DNA of 34,317 nucleotides from Erysipelotrichaceae bacterium (GTDB lineage: Bacteria; Bacillota_I; Bacilli_A; Erysipelotrichales; Erysipelotrichaceae), in NCBI GenBank assembly GCA_022780745.1, contig JALEVB010000102.1, positions 1 through 34,317 of the forward strand, read 5' to 3'. The first letter of the stretch is position 1, and each line of letters begins with the position of its first letter. The notes beneath the pieces are model-generated. The model searched no databases and was not told the DNA's origin. It saw nothing but the letters and a program-made list of their open reading frames with translations. The translations under genes were made by a program, and so were the position numbers. Below, piece by piece: positions 10,058 to 17,645 of this stretch.

Positions 10058-10165
10058 TTATGCACGACAAAAGAAAAGATCTTTTTTAAAACCTAAAATA
10101 GATAATACAATATTATCCAGAATTAACTTATAGTCACAAATATTGAGTAACGGCGACTCGTCCAT
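10058..10165 (-). CDS. Small ORF, 35 aa, unknown function
   Basis: Translation MDESPLLNICDYKLILDNIVLSILGFKKDLFFCRA*; strong SD agaggtgg 9 nt upstream of ATG on the minus strand. Below the length cutoff of the ORF track. Confidence 0.5.
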   Translation of the reverse strand: MDESPLLNICDYKLILDNIVLSILGFKKDLFFCRA

Positions 10166-10248
10166 TATTTAATTCCACCTCTTTCATAAATATAGCAATT
10201 ATTATAACAAAAGCCTATAAAATAAGCAATTTTAACTTATATTAAACA

Positions 10249-10980
10249 TTAGCTATTTTTTTTACAATTATTTATTATAAACTTCTCAATTAGCTCTTCA
10301 TGATAATTAACGACCAGATCAAGATCAAATTCTGTATCCTCTAACATCTTAGTTACTTTATCATCACTACCAACATCTAAAGCAATATGGGCATCACTAT
10401 TGATAATTACATAAGTATGATATTTCATACACGCTTTTAATAACTGAGGCATATGAATATTAGAATCCAAACGTGAACTACCTGGAATCAAGGAACTATT
10501 ATTTAACTCGATCAAAGTATTAGTCTTACTGGCATATTCACATATACGATCATAATCACACATATAATTACCATTTTCCATATGACCAATAATAGTAATA
10601 TATTGATTATCACAAGCCTTTAAATAAGCATTAGTAACATCTTCAAAAGTACTATTTTTCATAAAGCATGGTCCATGAATACTAGCAATCGTATAATCCA
10701 TATTTTTTATTGTACTTTCGCTTAGATCAACTTTACAATTCTCATCTAAAATATTTAATTCTACACCTTTTAAAACTCTAACGTTTTCTATTATATCAGG
10801 TATAACTTTTAAATTACGAAAATAAATACTATGCGGACCTCCAGGAATATTAGGAGCATGATCACTTAAACCATAGTATTTTAATCCTTTAATACTTGCA
10901 TAATGAACATTTTCCAGTACTGTACTAAAAGCATGTCCACTAGCTATTGAATGCGTATGAATATCAATTAAATTTTTCAT
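10249..10980 (-). CDS. PHP-domain phosphatase/phosphoesterase (YcdX-like)
   Basis: DIHTHSIASGHAFST, YGLSDHAPNIPGGPH, GVELNILD, IIGHMENGNY, IINSDAH. Confidence 0.87.
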   Translation of the reverse strand: MKNLIDIHTHSIASGHAFSTVLENVHYASIKGLKYYGLSDHAPNIPGGPHSIYFRNLKVIPDIIENVRVLKGVELNILDENCKVDLSESTIKNMDYTIASIHGPCFMKNSTFEDVTNAYLKACDNQYITIIGHMENGNYMCDYDRICEYASKTNTLIELNNSSLIPGSSRLDSNIHMPQLLKACMKYHTYVIINSDAHIALDVGSDDKVTKMLEDTEFDLDLVVNYHEELIEKFIINNCKKNS

Positions 10981-10992
10981 ATATTTCTCCTA

Positions 10993-11020
10993 TAAAAAAA
11001 GGATGCCAGGCATCCTTTTA
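10993..11020 (-). terminator. Rho-independent terminator downstream of ftsZ
   Basis: Minus strand aaaggatgcctggcatccttttttata; stem ggatgcc/ggcatcc with T-tract, ending just before the PHP gene RBS. Confidence 0.8.
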
Positions 11021-11024
11021 ATTG

Positions 11025-12089
11025 TTATCTTAAGTTGTTAAAGAATACTGGAATTGCTGAATCATCATTTGCAGCAGCTTCTACACCATCAGCAAATGAA
11101 TTATCATTAGCGCTACCAAATACACTCTTAGAAGCGCTCTGAACAGAATCATTAGAATATTCAAAACCTGTAGCAATTACTGTAACAATAATTGAATCAC
11201 CCAATTTATCATTGATAGCTACACCAAAGATGATATCAATATCATTACCAGCAGCATCTCTAATATATTCTACAGCTTCACTAGCATCATAAACGCTAAT
11301 ACTAGAACCACCAGTAACATTAACGATAGCACTCTTAGCACCAGAGATCTGAGCTTCTAACAATGGTGAAAGAATAGCTTTTTGAGCTGCTTCTTGAGCC
11401 TTGTCATCACCACTAGCCATACCGATACCGATCAACGCTGTACCCTGACCTTCCATAACGCTCTTAACATCTGCAAAGTCTAGATTAATCAATGCTGGAA
11501 CAGCAATTAGGTCTGTAATAGTTTGAACACCTTGTCTTAAAATGTTATCAGCTTCTGTAAATGCTTCTTCAAATGGAATACGTCCAATTACTTCCAATAC
11601 TTTGTTATTAGAAATAATAATTAAGCTATCAACATATTCTTTTAATTGTTCTAAACCCTGTAACGCATTATTCATACGTTTCTTACCTTCAAAATTGAAA
11701 GGTTTAGTAACAATAGCAACAGTTAAGCAATTCAATTCTTTTGCAACTTTTGCAAATAATGGAGCAGCACCAGTACCAGTACCTCCACCTAAACCAGCTG
11801 TCAAGAATACCATATCAGCACCCTTCATAGCTTCTCTGATTTCATCTTCACTTTCAACAGCAGCTTTTCTACCATTGTCAGGAACTCCACCAGCACCTAA
11901 ACCATCTTTACCTAGACGGATCTTATTAGCAACTGGAGATACATCTAAAGCCTGAAGATCTGTATTAGCTACATAAAATTCAACACCTTGTACTCCTTCT
12001 TGTACCATTCGGTTAACAGCATTGCTACCAGCACCACCAATACCGAAAACTTTAATTTTTGCAATTTGATTATAAGATAAATCTGCCAT
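11025..12089 (-). CDS. ftsZ: Cell division protein FtsZ
   Basis: KVFGIGGAGSNAVNRM, TAGLGGGTGTGAAP tubulin signature, NLDFADVKSVM; C-terminal IPVFFNNLR peptide. Confidence 0.98.
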   Translation of the reverse strand: MADLSYNQIAKIKVFGIGGAGSNAVNRMVQEGVQGVEFYVANTDLQALDVSPVANKIRLGKDGLGAGGVPDNGRKAAVESEDEIREAMKGADMVFLTAGLGGGTGTGAAPLFAKVAKELNCLTVAIVTKPFNFEGKKRMNNALQGLEQLKEYVDSLIIISNNKVLEVIGRIPFEEAFTEADNILRQGVQTITDLIAVPALINLDFADVKSVMEGQGTALIGIGMASGDDKAQEAAQKAILSPLLEAQISGAKSAIVNVTGGSSISVYDASEAVEYIRDAAGNDIDIIFGVAINDKLGDSIIVTVIATGFEYSNDSVQSASKSVFGSANDNSFADGVEAAANDDSAIPVFFNNLR

Positions 12090-12101
12090 ATTCTTTGTCT
12101 C

Positions 12102-13361
12102 CTATTTCTTTGTTTCAAAAAGAATTCCTTTTAATTTTTGGGTTATTGACTCCTCAGGATCATTTGAAGCATTATTAGCTTTATAATTAATAGTCTTCAT
12201 AAAAGCATCCATATCAACACTATTTACCTGATAATTAGTTATCGGTAACTGGTCTTTATATGCATAGAATAATCCTAGGCATGCAGTTAAACTACTATTT
12301 CTTACTCCCAAGGTCTCTGGAGTATAACTCTTAACTTCCACATTTAATCGCTCTTGTAATAAATGATCAAGACCCATTAATTGTGCACCTTCACCTGTAA
12401 TAATAACAGTAGTTTGACCTTGTTGCAAGATAGGTTTGCATAAACTTTCAATTCCATCTAGCCAAATCTTCAAGTCTCCTTGTATACATTTAACCAGCTG
12501 ATTTTCACTAATTGTTTGTGTCTGACCATTTATTGCATATATATAAATCGGATTATCAGAATATACTGATAAATCAACACGAACATTGCTTAATAATAGT
12601 TTAGCACCAATTTGACCACTTAGTGAAAACTTATCACAGATCTGTCCAATTGGTTTATTTAAACCAAAACGATAAGTATCACATGCTACTAATTTACCCT
12701 TTTGCAATAAAGCTAAACTAGTAGATAATCTCTCCATTTTTAGAATAATAATGTTTTGTTTGATAGCCTGTTCAAATAAAGCTCCCTCTTTAGCAATTGC
12801 AAAGGTATCCAAAGCAATATCCATTACTTCTAAACCTGCCTTTTCAACACATTCTACTAAATCAAAAGCAAATTTACGATCAGCACATAGCAAATCTACA
12901 TCAACGACTAATTCATCACATCTTTCATTAATTGGAAGCCTACGTGTACTAATACCATTTACGGTATATTTGATTGGTACAGCCTGTATCAGTGCCAGAT
13001 CATTTGGTACCTTAGTCTGCATTGCTCTTTTTAATGCATCTTTTATATCTAAAGCTGTACAGCATCCATCGATCGAATCAATATGCTTTCTAACTTTTAA
13101 TGGTACACACTTAACACGATAACTAGGTATACATAATAAAACACGTTCAATTCTTGCACCAATAGTCTTACTTGCATTATCTACTGCTTTCTTTAAAGCT
13201 TCAACTATTGCATTTTGATCAACTACAGCTTCACAGCTTAATCCATAAGCATCAATTCTATTAGTCTTTATAATATTAAAACGAGTATTAAAGAATTCAC
13301 CAACTATTAATCTTATCTCATGATCACAAATTTCTACGGCTGCAAAGATTTGTTTATCCAT
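12102..13361 (-). CDS. ftsA: Cell division protein FtsA
   Basis: Actin-like AAVEICDHEIRLIVGE, VIITGEGAQLMGLDHLLQERL; C-terminal amphipathic ITQKLKGILFE; directly upstream of ftsZ. Confidence 0.93.
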   Translation of the reverse strand: MDKQIFAAVEICDHEIRLIVGEFFNTRFNIIKTNRIDAYGLSCEAVVDQNAIVEALKKAVDNASKTIGARIERVLLCIPSYRVKCVPLKVRKHIDSIDGCCTALDIKDALKRAMQTKVPNDLALIQAVPIKYTVNGISTRRLPINERCDELVVDVDLLCADRKFAFDLVECVEKAGLEVMDIALDTFAIAKEGALFEQAIKQNIIILKMERLSTSLALLQKGKLVACDTYRFGLNKPIGQICDKFSLSGQIGAKLLLSNVRVDLSVYSDNPIYIYAINGQTQTISENQLVKCIQGDLKIWLDGIESLCKPILQQGQTTVIITGEGAQLMGLDHLLQERLNVEVKSYTPETLGVRNSSLTACLGLFYAYKDQLPITNYQVNSVDMDAFMKTINYKANNASNDPEESITQKLKGILFETKK

Positions 13362-13447
13362 GTTTTTCGCATACTTCCTTTCTAAAAACTTTACACAAGT
13401 ATGATATCACATTATTGGCTAATCTAAAAGATTTTTTTACTTTTATC

Positions 13448-13476
13448 TTGCATTTAAAGGGCATTCATGATATATT
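13448..13476 (+). promoter_or_regulatory. Putative sigma-A-type promoter for rpmB
   Basis: ttgcat (13448-13453), 17-nt spacer, tatatt (13471-13476). Confidence 0.55.
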
Positions 13477-13509
13477 TGTTAAGCAACGTATGAAGGGAGG
13501 GTTATGTGT

Positions 13510-13704
13510 ATGTCAAAAGTTTGTGCCGTTACAGGTAAAAAGGCATTATCTGGAAATAGACGTTCACACTCATTACGCGCAACTCGCCGTAAATGGAATG
13601 TAAATTTACAAAAAGTTAGAGTAGTTATTGATGGCAAGCCACAACGTATTCGCGTTAGTGCTAGAGCATTAAAAACATTAAAAGCACAACAAATCGCAAA
13701 ATAA
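13510..13704 (+). CDS. rpmB: 50S ribosomal protein L28
   Basis: [64 protein letters not shown]. The ATG at 13510 has better spacing from SD gggagg than the track's start at 13504. Confidence 0.96.
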   Translation: MSKVCAVTGKKALSGNRRSHSLRATRRKWNVNLQKVRVVIDGKPQRIRVSARALKTLKAQQIAK

Positions 13705-13706
13705 TA

Positions 13707-13736
13707 ATGAAGCTAAATTGCTTCATTTTTATTTTG
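13707..13736. terminator. Probably bidirectional terminator between convergent rpmB and the cassette's last gene
   Basis: atgaagc (13707-13713) pairs with gcttcat (13720-13726), followed by ttttatttt; overlaps the stop region of the 13713-14024 ORF. Confidence 0.75.
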
Positions 13737-14024
13737 GATAATGGTTATTAATTGTTTAAAATAGCTTTTTAATATTGTTGAAGCAATTATGTATTCCCCC
13801 ACCATTAATAAAATAATTATTATTATAAAATATTTGATCATAACGATAATATTAGTCATATCTTTGACATAATAATAGAATACTAATAAATTATCAATAT
13901 TAACCATAAATTTATAAACGACAAAAATGATTATCGCATATTTTTCATTAGGATAATCATTTTTTATTTTTAACATTTTAATTACTGGATAACCAATAAT
14001 ATCTAAATAATCAGCTAATTTCAT
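13713..14024 (-). CDS. Small membrane protein, unknown; candidate immunity protein
   Basis: 103 aa with hydrophobic segments (YAIIIFVVYKF; IIVMIKYFIIIIILLMVGEYIIA); overlaps the upstream ORF by 14 nt. Confidence 0.6.
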   Translation of the reverse strand: MKLADYLDIIGYPVIKMLKIKNDYPNEKYAIIIFVVYKFMVNIDNLLVFYYYVKDMTNIIVMIKYFIIIIILLMVGEYIIASTILKSYFKQLITIIQNKNEAI

Positions 14025-14364
14025 AATATATCAATATACTCACAATAAATGGTAAAACCATCATACAAACGATCAAACATACAGGATTAACAAACATTCC
14101 TAATATAAATAGTATTACTAAAATAATTATAGCTAAAGTAAGATCTTTTTTTAAATCAATATTAGGTTTTTTCATTAAAAACCATAAAATCATAACAAAG
14201 CTGAAGTCTAATAATAAATACAAATAAAAGCTATTAAAGATCTTATCAATACTACTATCTAACACAACATTATTAATACTTAATAAATAATTACATAATA
14301 TCTTTGATAAATAAACAGTAATGATAAAGCTGATAATTGATATTAAAGGTTTATATTTTTTCAT
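14011..14364 (-). CDS. Small polytopic membrane protein, unknown; candidate immunity protein
   Basis: 117 aa with several predicted TM segments; RBS gagga upstream of ATG. Confidence 0.62.
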   Translation of the reverse strand: MKKYKPLISIISFIITVYLSKILCNYLLSINNVVLDSSIDKIFNSFYLYLLLDFSFVMILWFLMKKPNIDLKKDLTLAIIILVILFILGMFVNPVCLIVCMMVLPFIVSILIYYEIS

Positions 14365-14382
14365 ATAATTTTATCCTCGCTT

Positions 14383-14991
14383 TTATAATCCGCAAACATC
14401 TAATTCTTCGTAATAATTTGTACACATTTTATCAACACTAAGGTTACATGCAGCCCAAACTCCAGCTTTACATATTATTGCAACTATTGGCCTACCGAAC
14501 AAATTAGCTATGTTACATGATTGTCCTACAATAGCAGAACATCCTAAACTTGGATTATAGCTAATTGAAGTACTCCAAGATGTACATGTATATTTCGAAC
14601 ATTTATATACTGGACCTCTAGCTGTATAAATATTAGTATCGTAATTTCTAATTAAATCTGTAATAGTCAAAATCTCTTGCTTTGCATATACTAATAAAGC
14701 TTCTATAATTATACCATTTTCATCTCCAATAATTGTTAGATTTCTAGTTTCACTATCGCTAGATGTTAACACATAAGAAATAGTGTATCTAACGCCTAAT
14801 TCGGATTCAACTTTAGTAGATATTTCTTTATTAACAATTGTATCTTTATATTCATTATAATAAATACTATTTTCTACAATTTCATCAAAATTTACACTTT
14901 CTCCAATTTCTTCAAATTGATTAGCACTTACTGGAAAAAAGTATGCCAAAAACATAATAGAACATATCAATATCTTTACTAATTTTTTCAT
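14383..14991 (-). CDS. Secreted precursor with C-terminal halocin C8-like Cys-rich domain (putative bacteriocin)
   Basis: 202 aa; signal peptide MKKLVKILICSIMFLAYFFPVSA; acidic pro-region; C-terminal CSKYTCTSW...GCSAIVGQSCNIANLFGRPIVAIICKAGVWAACNLSVDKMCTNYYEELDVCGL with 8 Cys. Confidence 0.6.
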   Translation of the reverse strand: MKKLVKILICSIMFLAYFFPVSANQFEEIGESVNFDEIVENSIYYNEYKDTIVNKEISTKVESELGVRYTISYVLTSSDSETRNLTIIGDENGIIIEALLVYAKQEILTITDLIRNYDTNIYTARGPVYKCSKYTCTSWSTSISYNPSLGCSAIVGQSCNIANLFGRPIVAIICKAGVWAACNLSVDKMCTNYYEELDVCGL

Positions 14992-14993
14992 GA

Positions 14994-15464
14994 TTATTTC
15001 TCCTTTAAAATATCATATAAATATTTTTGGTTAAAGCTACCAACATCTATTGATTTTAAATTACTATTTTTAAATTTTAAGATAGATGGTACAGAAGTTA
15101 TTCCAAACTTGTCATAAGCGTCTTCTTTTTGTTCTAACGTCATGTTCATACTATCAACTAGATAAAAATTTTGAATTAGTATTTTTTCTTTACTTAATTC
15201 ACTGAGCAGCTTAAACATTTCATGGCAGTACGAACAATCTGATCTAACAAAAAATACAATTTCATTAAAATTACTAGTTTCCAAAACTTTGATAAAATCA
15301 TCGTAATCAAGCTTATAAAACACTAATTGATCATTTGTTATACCATAGCTTTTTAATTCATCTTCAGTCATCTTATTTTCACTACCGCTACATCCAATTA
15401 TTATTGACAAAATAAGAATAACTAATAATTTTTTTATTATCTTTATATTTTTTCTTACCAACAT
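14994..15464 (-). CDS. Thioredoxin-fold lipoprotein (PedC/bacteriocin transport accessory-like)
   Basis: Lipobox LSIIIGCSGSE; CXXC motif FFVRSDCSYCHEMFKLL; GITSVPSILKFKN cis-Pro region. Start moved to the internal ATG at 15464 because of the lipoprotein N-terminus (track start 15476). Confidence 0.75.
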   Translation of the reverse strand: MLVRKNIKIIKKLLVILILSIIIGCSGSENKMTEDELKSYGITNDQLVFYKLDYDDFIKVLETSNFNEIVFFVRSDCSYCHEMFKLLSELSKEKILIQNFYLVDSMNMTLEQKEDAYDKFGITSVPSILKFKNSNLKSIDVGSFNQKYLYDILKEK

Positions 15465-15634
15465 ATTCCAATACAATTACCAGTATTATTGTTATAATTA
15501 TTTGGCGTATTATAATTACAACTAATGGAATTTTTACTATTGTTACTTATGTAATTTTCATATAGACAATAGTATTCTAATTTAGTTGAAATTAATGAAT
15601 TAAATAACAATAAAAAGCAAAGAATAAATTTCAT
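15455..15634 (-). CDS. Small secreted Cys-containing peptide, 59 aa
   Basis: MKFILCFLLLFNSLISTKLEYYCLYENYISNNSKNSISCNYNTPNNYNNNTGNCIGICW*; SD aggagag well spaced from the ATG at 15634; stop overlaps the next ORF start. Confidence 0.6.
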   Translation of the reverse strand: MKFILCFLLLFNSLISTKLEYYCLYENYISNNSKNSISCNYNTPNNYNNNTGNCIGICW

Positions 15635-15695
15635 AATACTCACTCTCCTATACTTTGCTTTAAATATACCTATATTGATTTTAAATTATATAATT

Positions 15696-15753
15696 ACTAC
15701 GATTTTTTATAAAAATAGTATTTTAAATATTAATTGCATTAAAAAATCGTAGT
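15696..15753. repeat. 14-bp perfect inverted repeat, possible operator or attenuator
   Basis: actacgatttttta (15696-15709) and taaaaaatcgtagt (15740-15753), separated by 30 nt; the right arm overlaps the 3' end of the regulator gene. Confidence 0.7.
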
Positions 15754-17001
15754 TTCTTCATATATGAATAATGATTTATATCTTTTGGTTTGACTTACTA
15801 ATGTCATTATTTCTTTTTTGAAAATATTTTTAAATATCATACCTGTTTTATTGATTATTGGTACAATACTTTGATTAATATAATCTTCTAGTTTTATCAT
15901 TTGTGTTATATCTAAATCTTTTTCATATTTTAATTTGTAATAAATGACATATTCTTTGACCAATAATGTTTTAGTATTTATTTCTTTTAGTATTTGTTTC
16001 ATTTCGTTAATTCTATTAAGTTTTTGATATGAATCAAATAATAAGGCATATTGTGCCATAATATCGTCATTTAAATCGTTACTTGCCATTTTAAGATAAT
16101 TAATGCAGTCTTCATAATCATTAAGCATATAACTAACCATTGCAAGTTGTCTGCTAGTATTTTTACCTATTATTATTGGATAATCATTTTTTTGATAGAT
16201 ATCTAAACATTTTTCTAGAGAATATTTACATTTATCAAATAAATTGAGGTTTAATTGGATAAAAGCAAAACTATTAAACACTAAAAACTGCTGATAATCA
16301 TTTAGATAATTAATATCTATTTCACTAATAGTTTCATAACCTTTGATATAGTCTTGTTCTCTTATTTCTAATAGCTTTGGTTCGAATAGGAGTCTATTTT
16401 CATAATCAAAATAATTTTTGTTATTATTAACGAAAGTTAATGCTAAATCATTTTTATATCTTAAAGTATAAAATAAATTAATAATAATGTTTTTATTAAT
16501 ATTATCTAATTTATCATATAGAAATATGTAAATTTTTAAATTATTTGATGAAGGCATTATTTCATAAAGTTTATATTGAATAATATCTTTATATAAATTA
16601 AGAATCGATGATACATATATAGTATCAACACTAGAGTCTAATTCAACTGTAATATCATTTAATATTGATATCATACTTGATTTATTTACGTTTAGTAAAC
16701 ATTCAACAATTATATTTTTAAATAAATCTAACTTATTAAGTAAAATTCTATTAGATGTAAAATGCATATTTAGATTATCAATTAGATTTATATAGACACA
16801 TTCATCATTAACAACTGAACCATTTTCAATCTTATACAAGGTTCTATCTGAACAAATGTATTTTTTATTACATCTCTTTTGGCAATCCTTACAATATCTA
16901 TTTTTAATATAATCATTAAACTTAATTAGATTATTAATTTTTATATTTTGTAATTTGCGATGATATCCTATTAAATAACCTATGACTTTTAAATATTCCA
17001 C
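15739..17001 (-). CDS. XRE-type HTH plus TPR-like helical repeat transcriptional regulator (RRNPP/Rgg-like) with Cys-rich insertion in the HTH
   Basis: N-terminal MEYLKVIGYLIGYHRKL...YICSDRTLYKIENGSVVNDE resembles XRE domains (ICSxxTLxKIENG); C-terminal helical repeat-like region (LNDYEDCINYLKMASND). GTG start with SD aggaggaaag. Confidence 0.72.
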   Translation of the reverse strand: MEYLKVIGYLIGYHRKLQNIKINNLIKFNDYIKNRYCKDCQKRCNKKYICSDRTLYKIENGSVVNDECVYINLIDNLNMHFTSNRILLNKLDLFKNIIVECLLNVNKSSMISILNDITVELDSSVDTIYVSSILNLYKDIIQYKLYEIMPSSNNLKIYIFLYDKLDNINKNIIINLFYTLRYKNDLALTFVNNNKNYFDYENRLLFEPKLLEIREQDYIKGYETISEIDINYLNDYQQFLVFNSFAFIQLNLNLFDKCKYSLEKCLDIYQKNDYPIIIGKNTSRQLAMVSYMLNDYEDCINYLKMASNDLNDDIMAQYALLFDSYQKLNRINEMKQILKEINTKTLLVKEYVIYYKLKYEKDLDITQMIKLEDYINQSIVPIINKTGMIFKNIFKKEIMTLVSQTKRYKSLFIYEETTIF

Positions 17002-17033
17002 TTGCTTTCCTCCTGGATGTATTAATAAAAATA

Positions 17034-17645
17034 CTAATCATTAGCTTGGATGACTAGTACTTTTCCTTGGTGTATGGTTAATTTAGCTTTGTTTGAAGTG
17101 ATTTCATTTGATAAGGTATAAACATCAAAAGTAGTAATTAAACGGTTTTCTAGAGGGTATTTAAAGCCTTCTAATGAGATCACACTATCTTCTAGAGCAA
17201 AGACACTAAAGTATTTATAGATCTGACTATCAAAATAGTAAGTTCCCCTTTTTAATACTTCCATGGTATTGTTAGGATCAACAAAAACGATTTTGGCTTC
17301 TTTTTCATTAGTTAATAATCTGATATTAGCAACCGTATGATCCATTCTTTTACCTAAGGCGCCTGTAATAAAAATATTTTTATAATCTAAAGATTTAGCT
17401 AATTTAATAGCTTCTTCTAGATCACTTTCATCTTTGATAGGATTTAACTGAATACATTTAATAGAATATTTTTGAATTAAATCTAAATAATCATTTTCAC
17501 ATGAATCAAAATCACCAATTGATCTTTCCATCATGATCTTATTTTTAGCTAATAGATAAGCTCCAGCATCTACTCCAATATAATCACAGTTCATATTAGG
17601 AATACTAGTTGCTAAAGGACATACTAATAAACATGGTCTTAACAT
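17034..17645 (-). CDS. thiN: Thiamine diphosphokinase
   Basis: YIGVDAGAYLLAKN, SIGDFDSC, KDESDLEEAI, TGALGKRMDHTVANIRLL. Confidence 0.93.
   Translation of the reverse strand: MLRPCLLVCPLATSIPNMNCDYIGVDAGAYLLAKNKIMMERSIGDFDSCENDYLDLIQKYSIKCIQLNPIKDESDLEEAIKLAKSLDYKNIFITGALGKRMDHTVANIRLLTNEKEAKIVFVDPNNTMEVLKRGTYYFDSQIYKYFSVFALEDSVISLEGFKYPLENRLITTFDVYTLSNEITSNKAKLTIHQGKVLVIQAND

Noticed and set aside
11542-11955. 137-aa plus-strand ORF antisense to ftsZ
   Set aside because: Entirely overlaps the conserved GTPase core of ftsZ; low-complexity composition mirrors ftsZ codons.
13415-13603. 62-aa plus-strand ORF overlapping the rpmB start
   Set aside because: Alternative frame of the rpmB leader; rpmB itself is unambiguous and this frame lacks a plausible RBS.
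13713-17001. Toxin-antitoxin or phage-defence interpretation of the accessory cassette
   Set aside because: The precursor has a signal peptide and the thioredoxin a lipobox, so products are exported; no nuclease, NTPase or other typical defence effector domain is recognisable.
17001-17034. Weak hairpin (gtatttttattaatac) between thiN and the regulator as terminator
   Set aside because: Only a 5-bp A/T-rich stem with no clear T-tract; insufficient to call.
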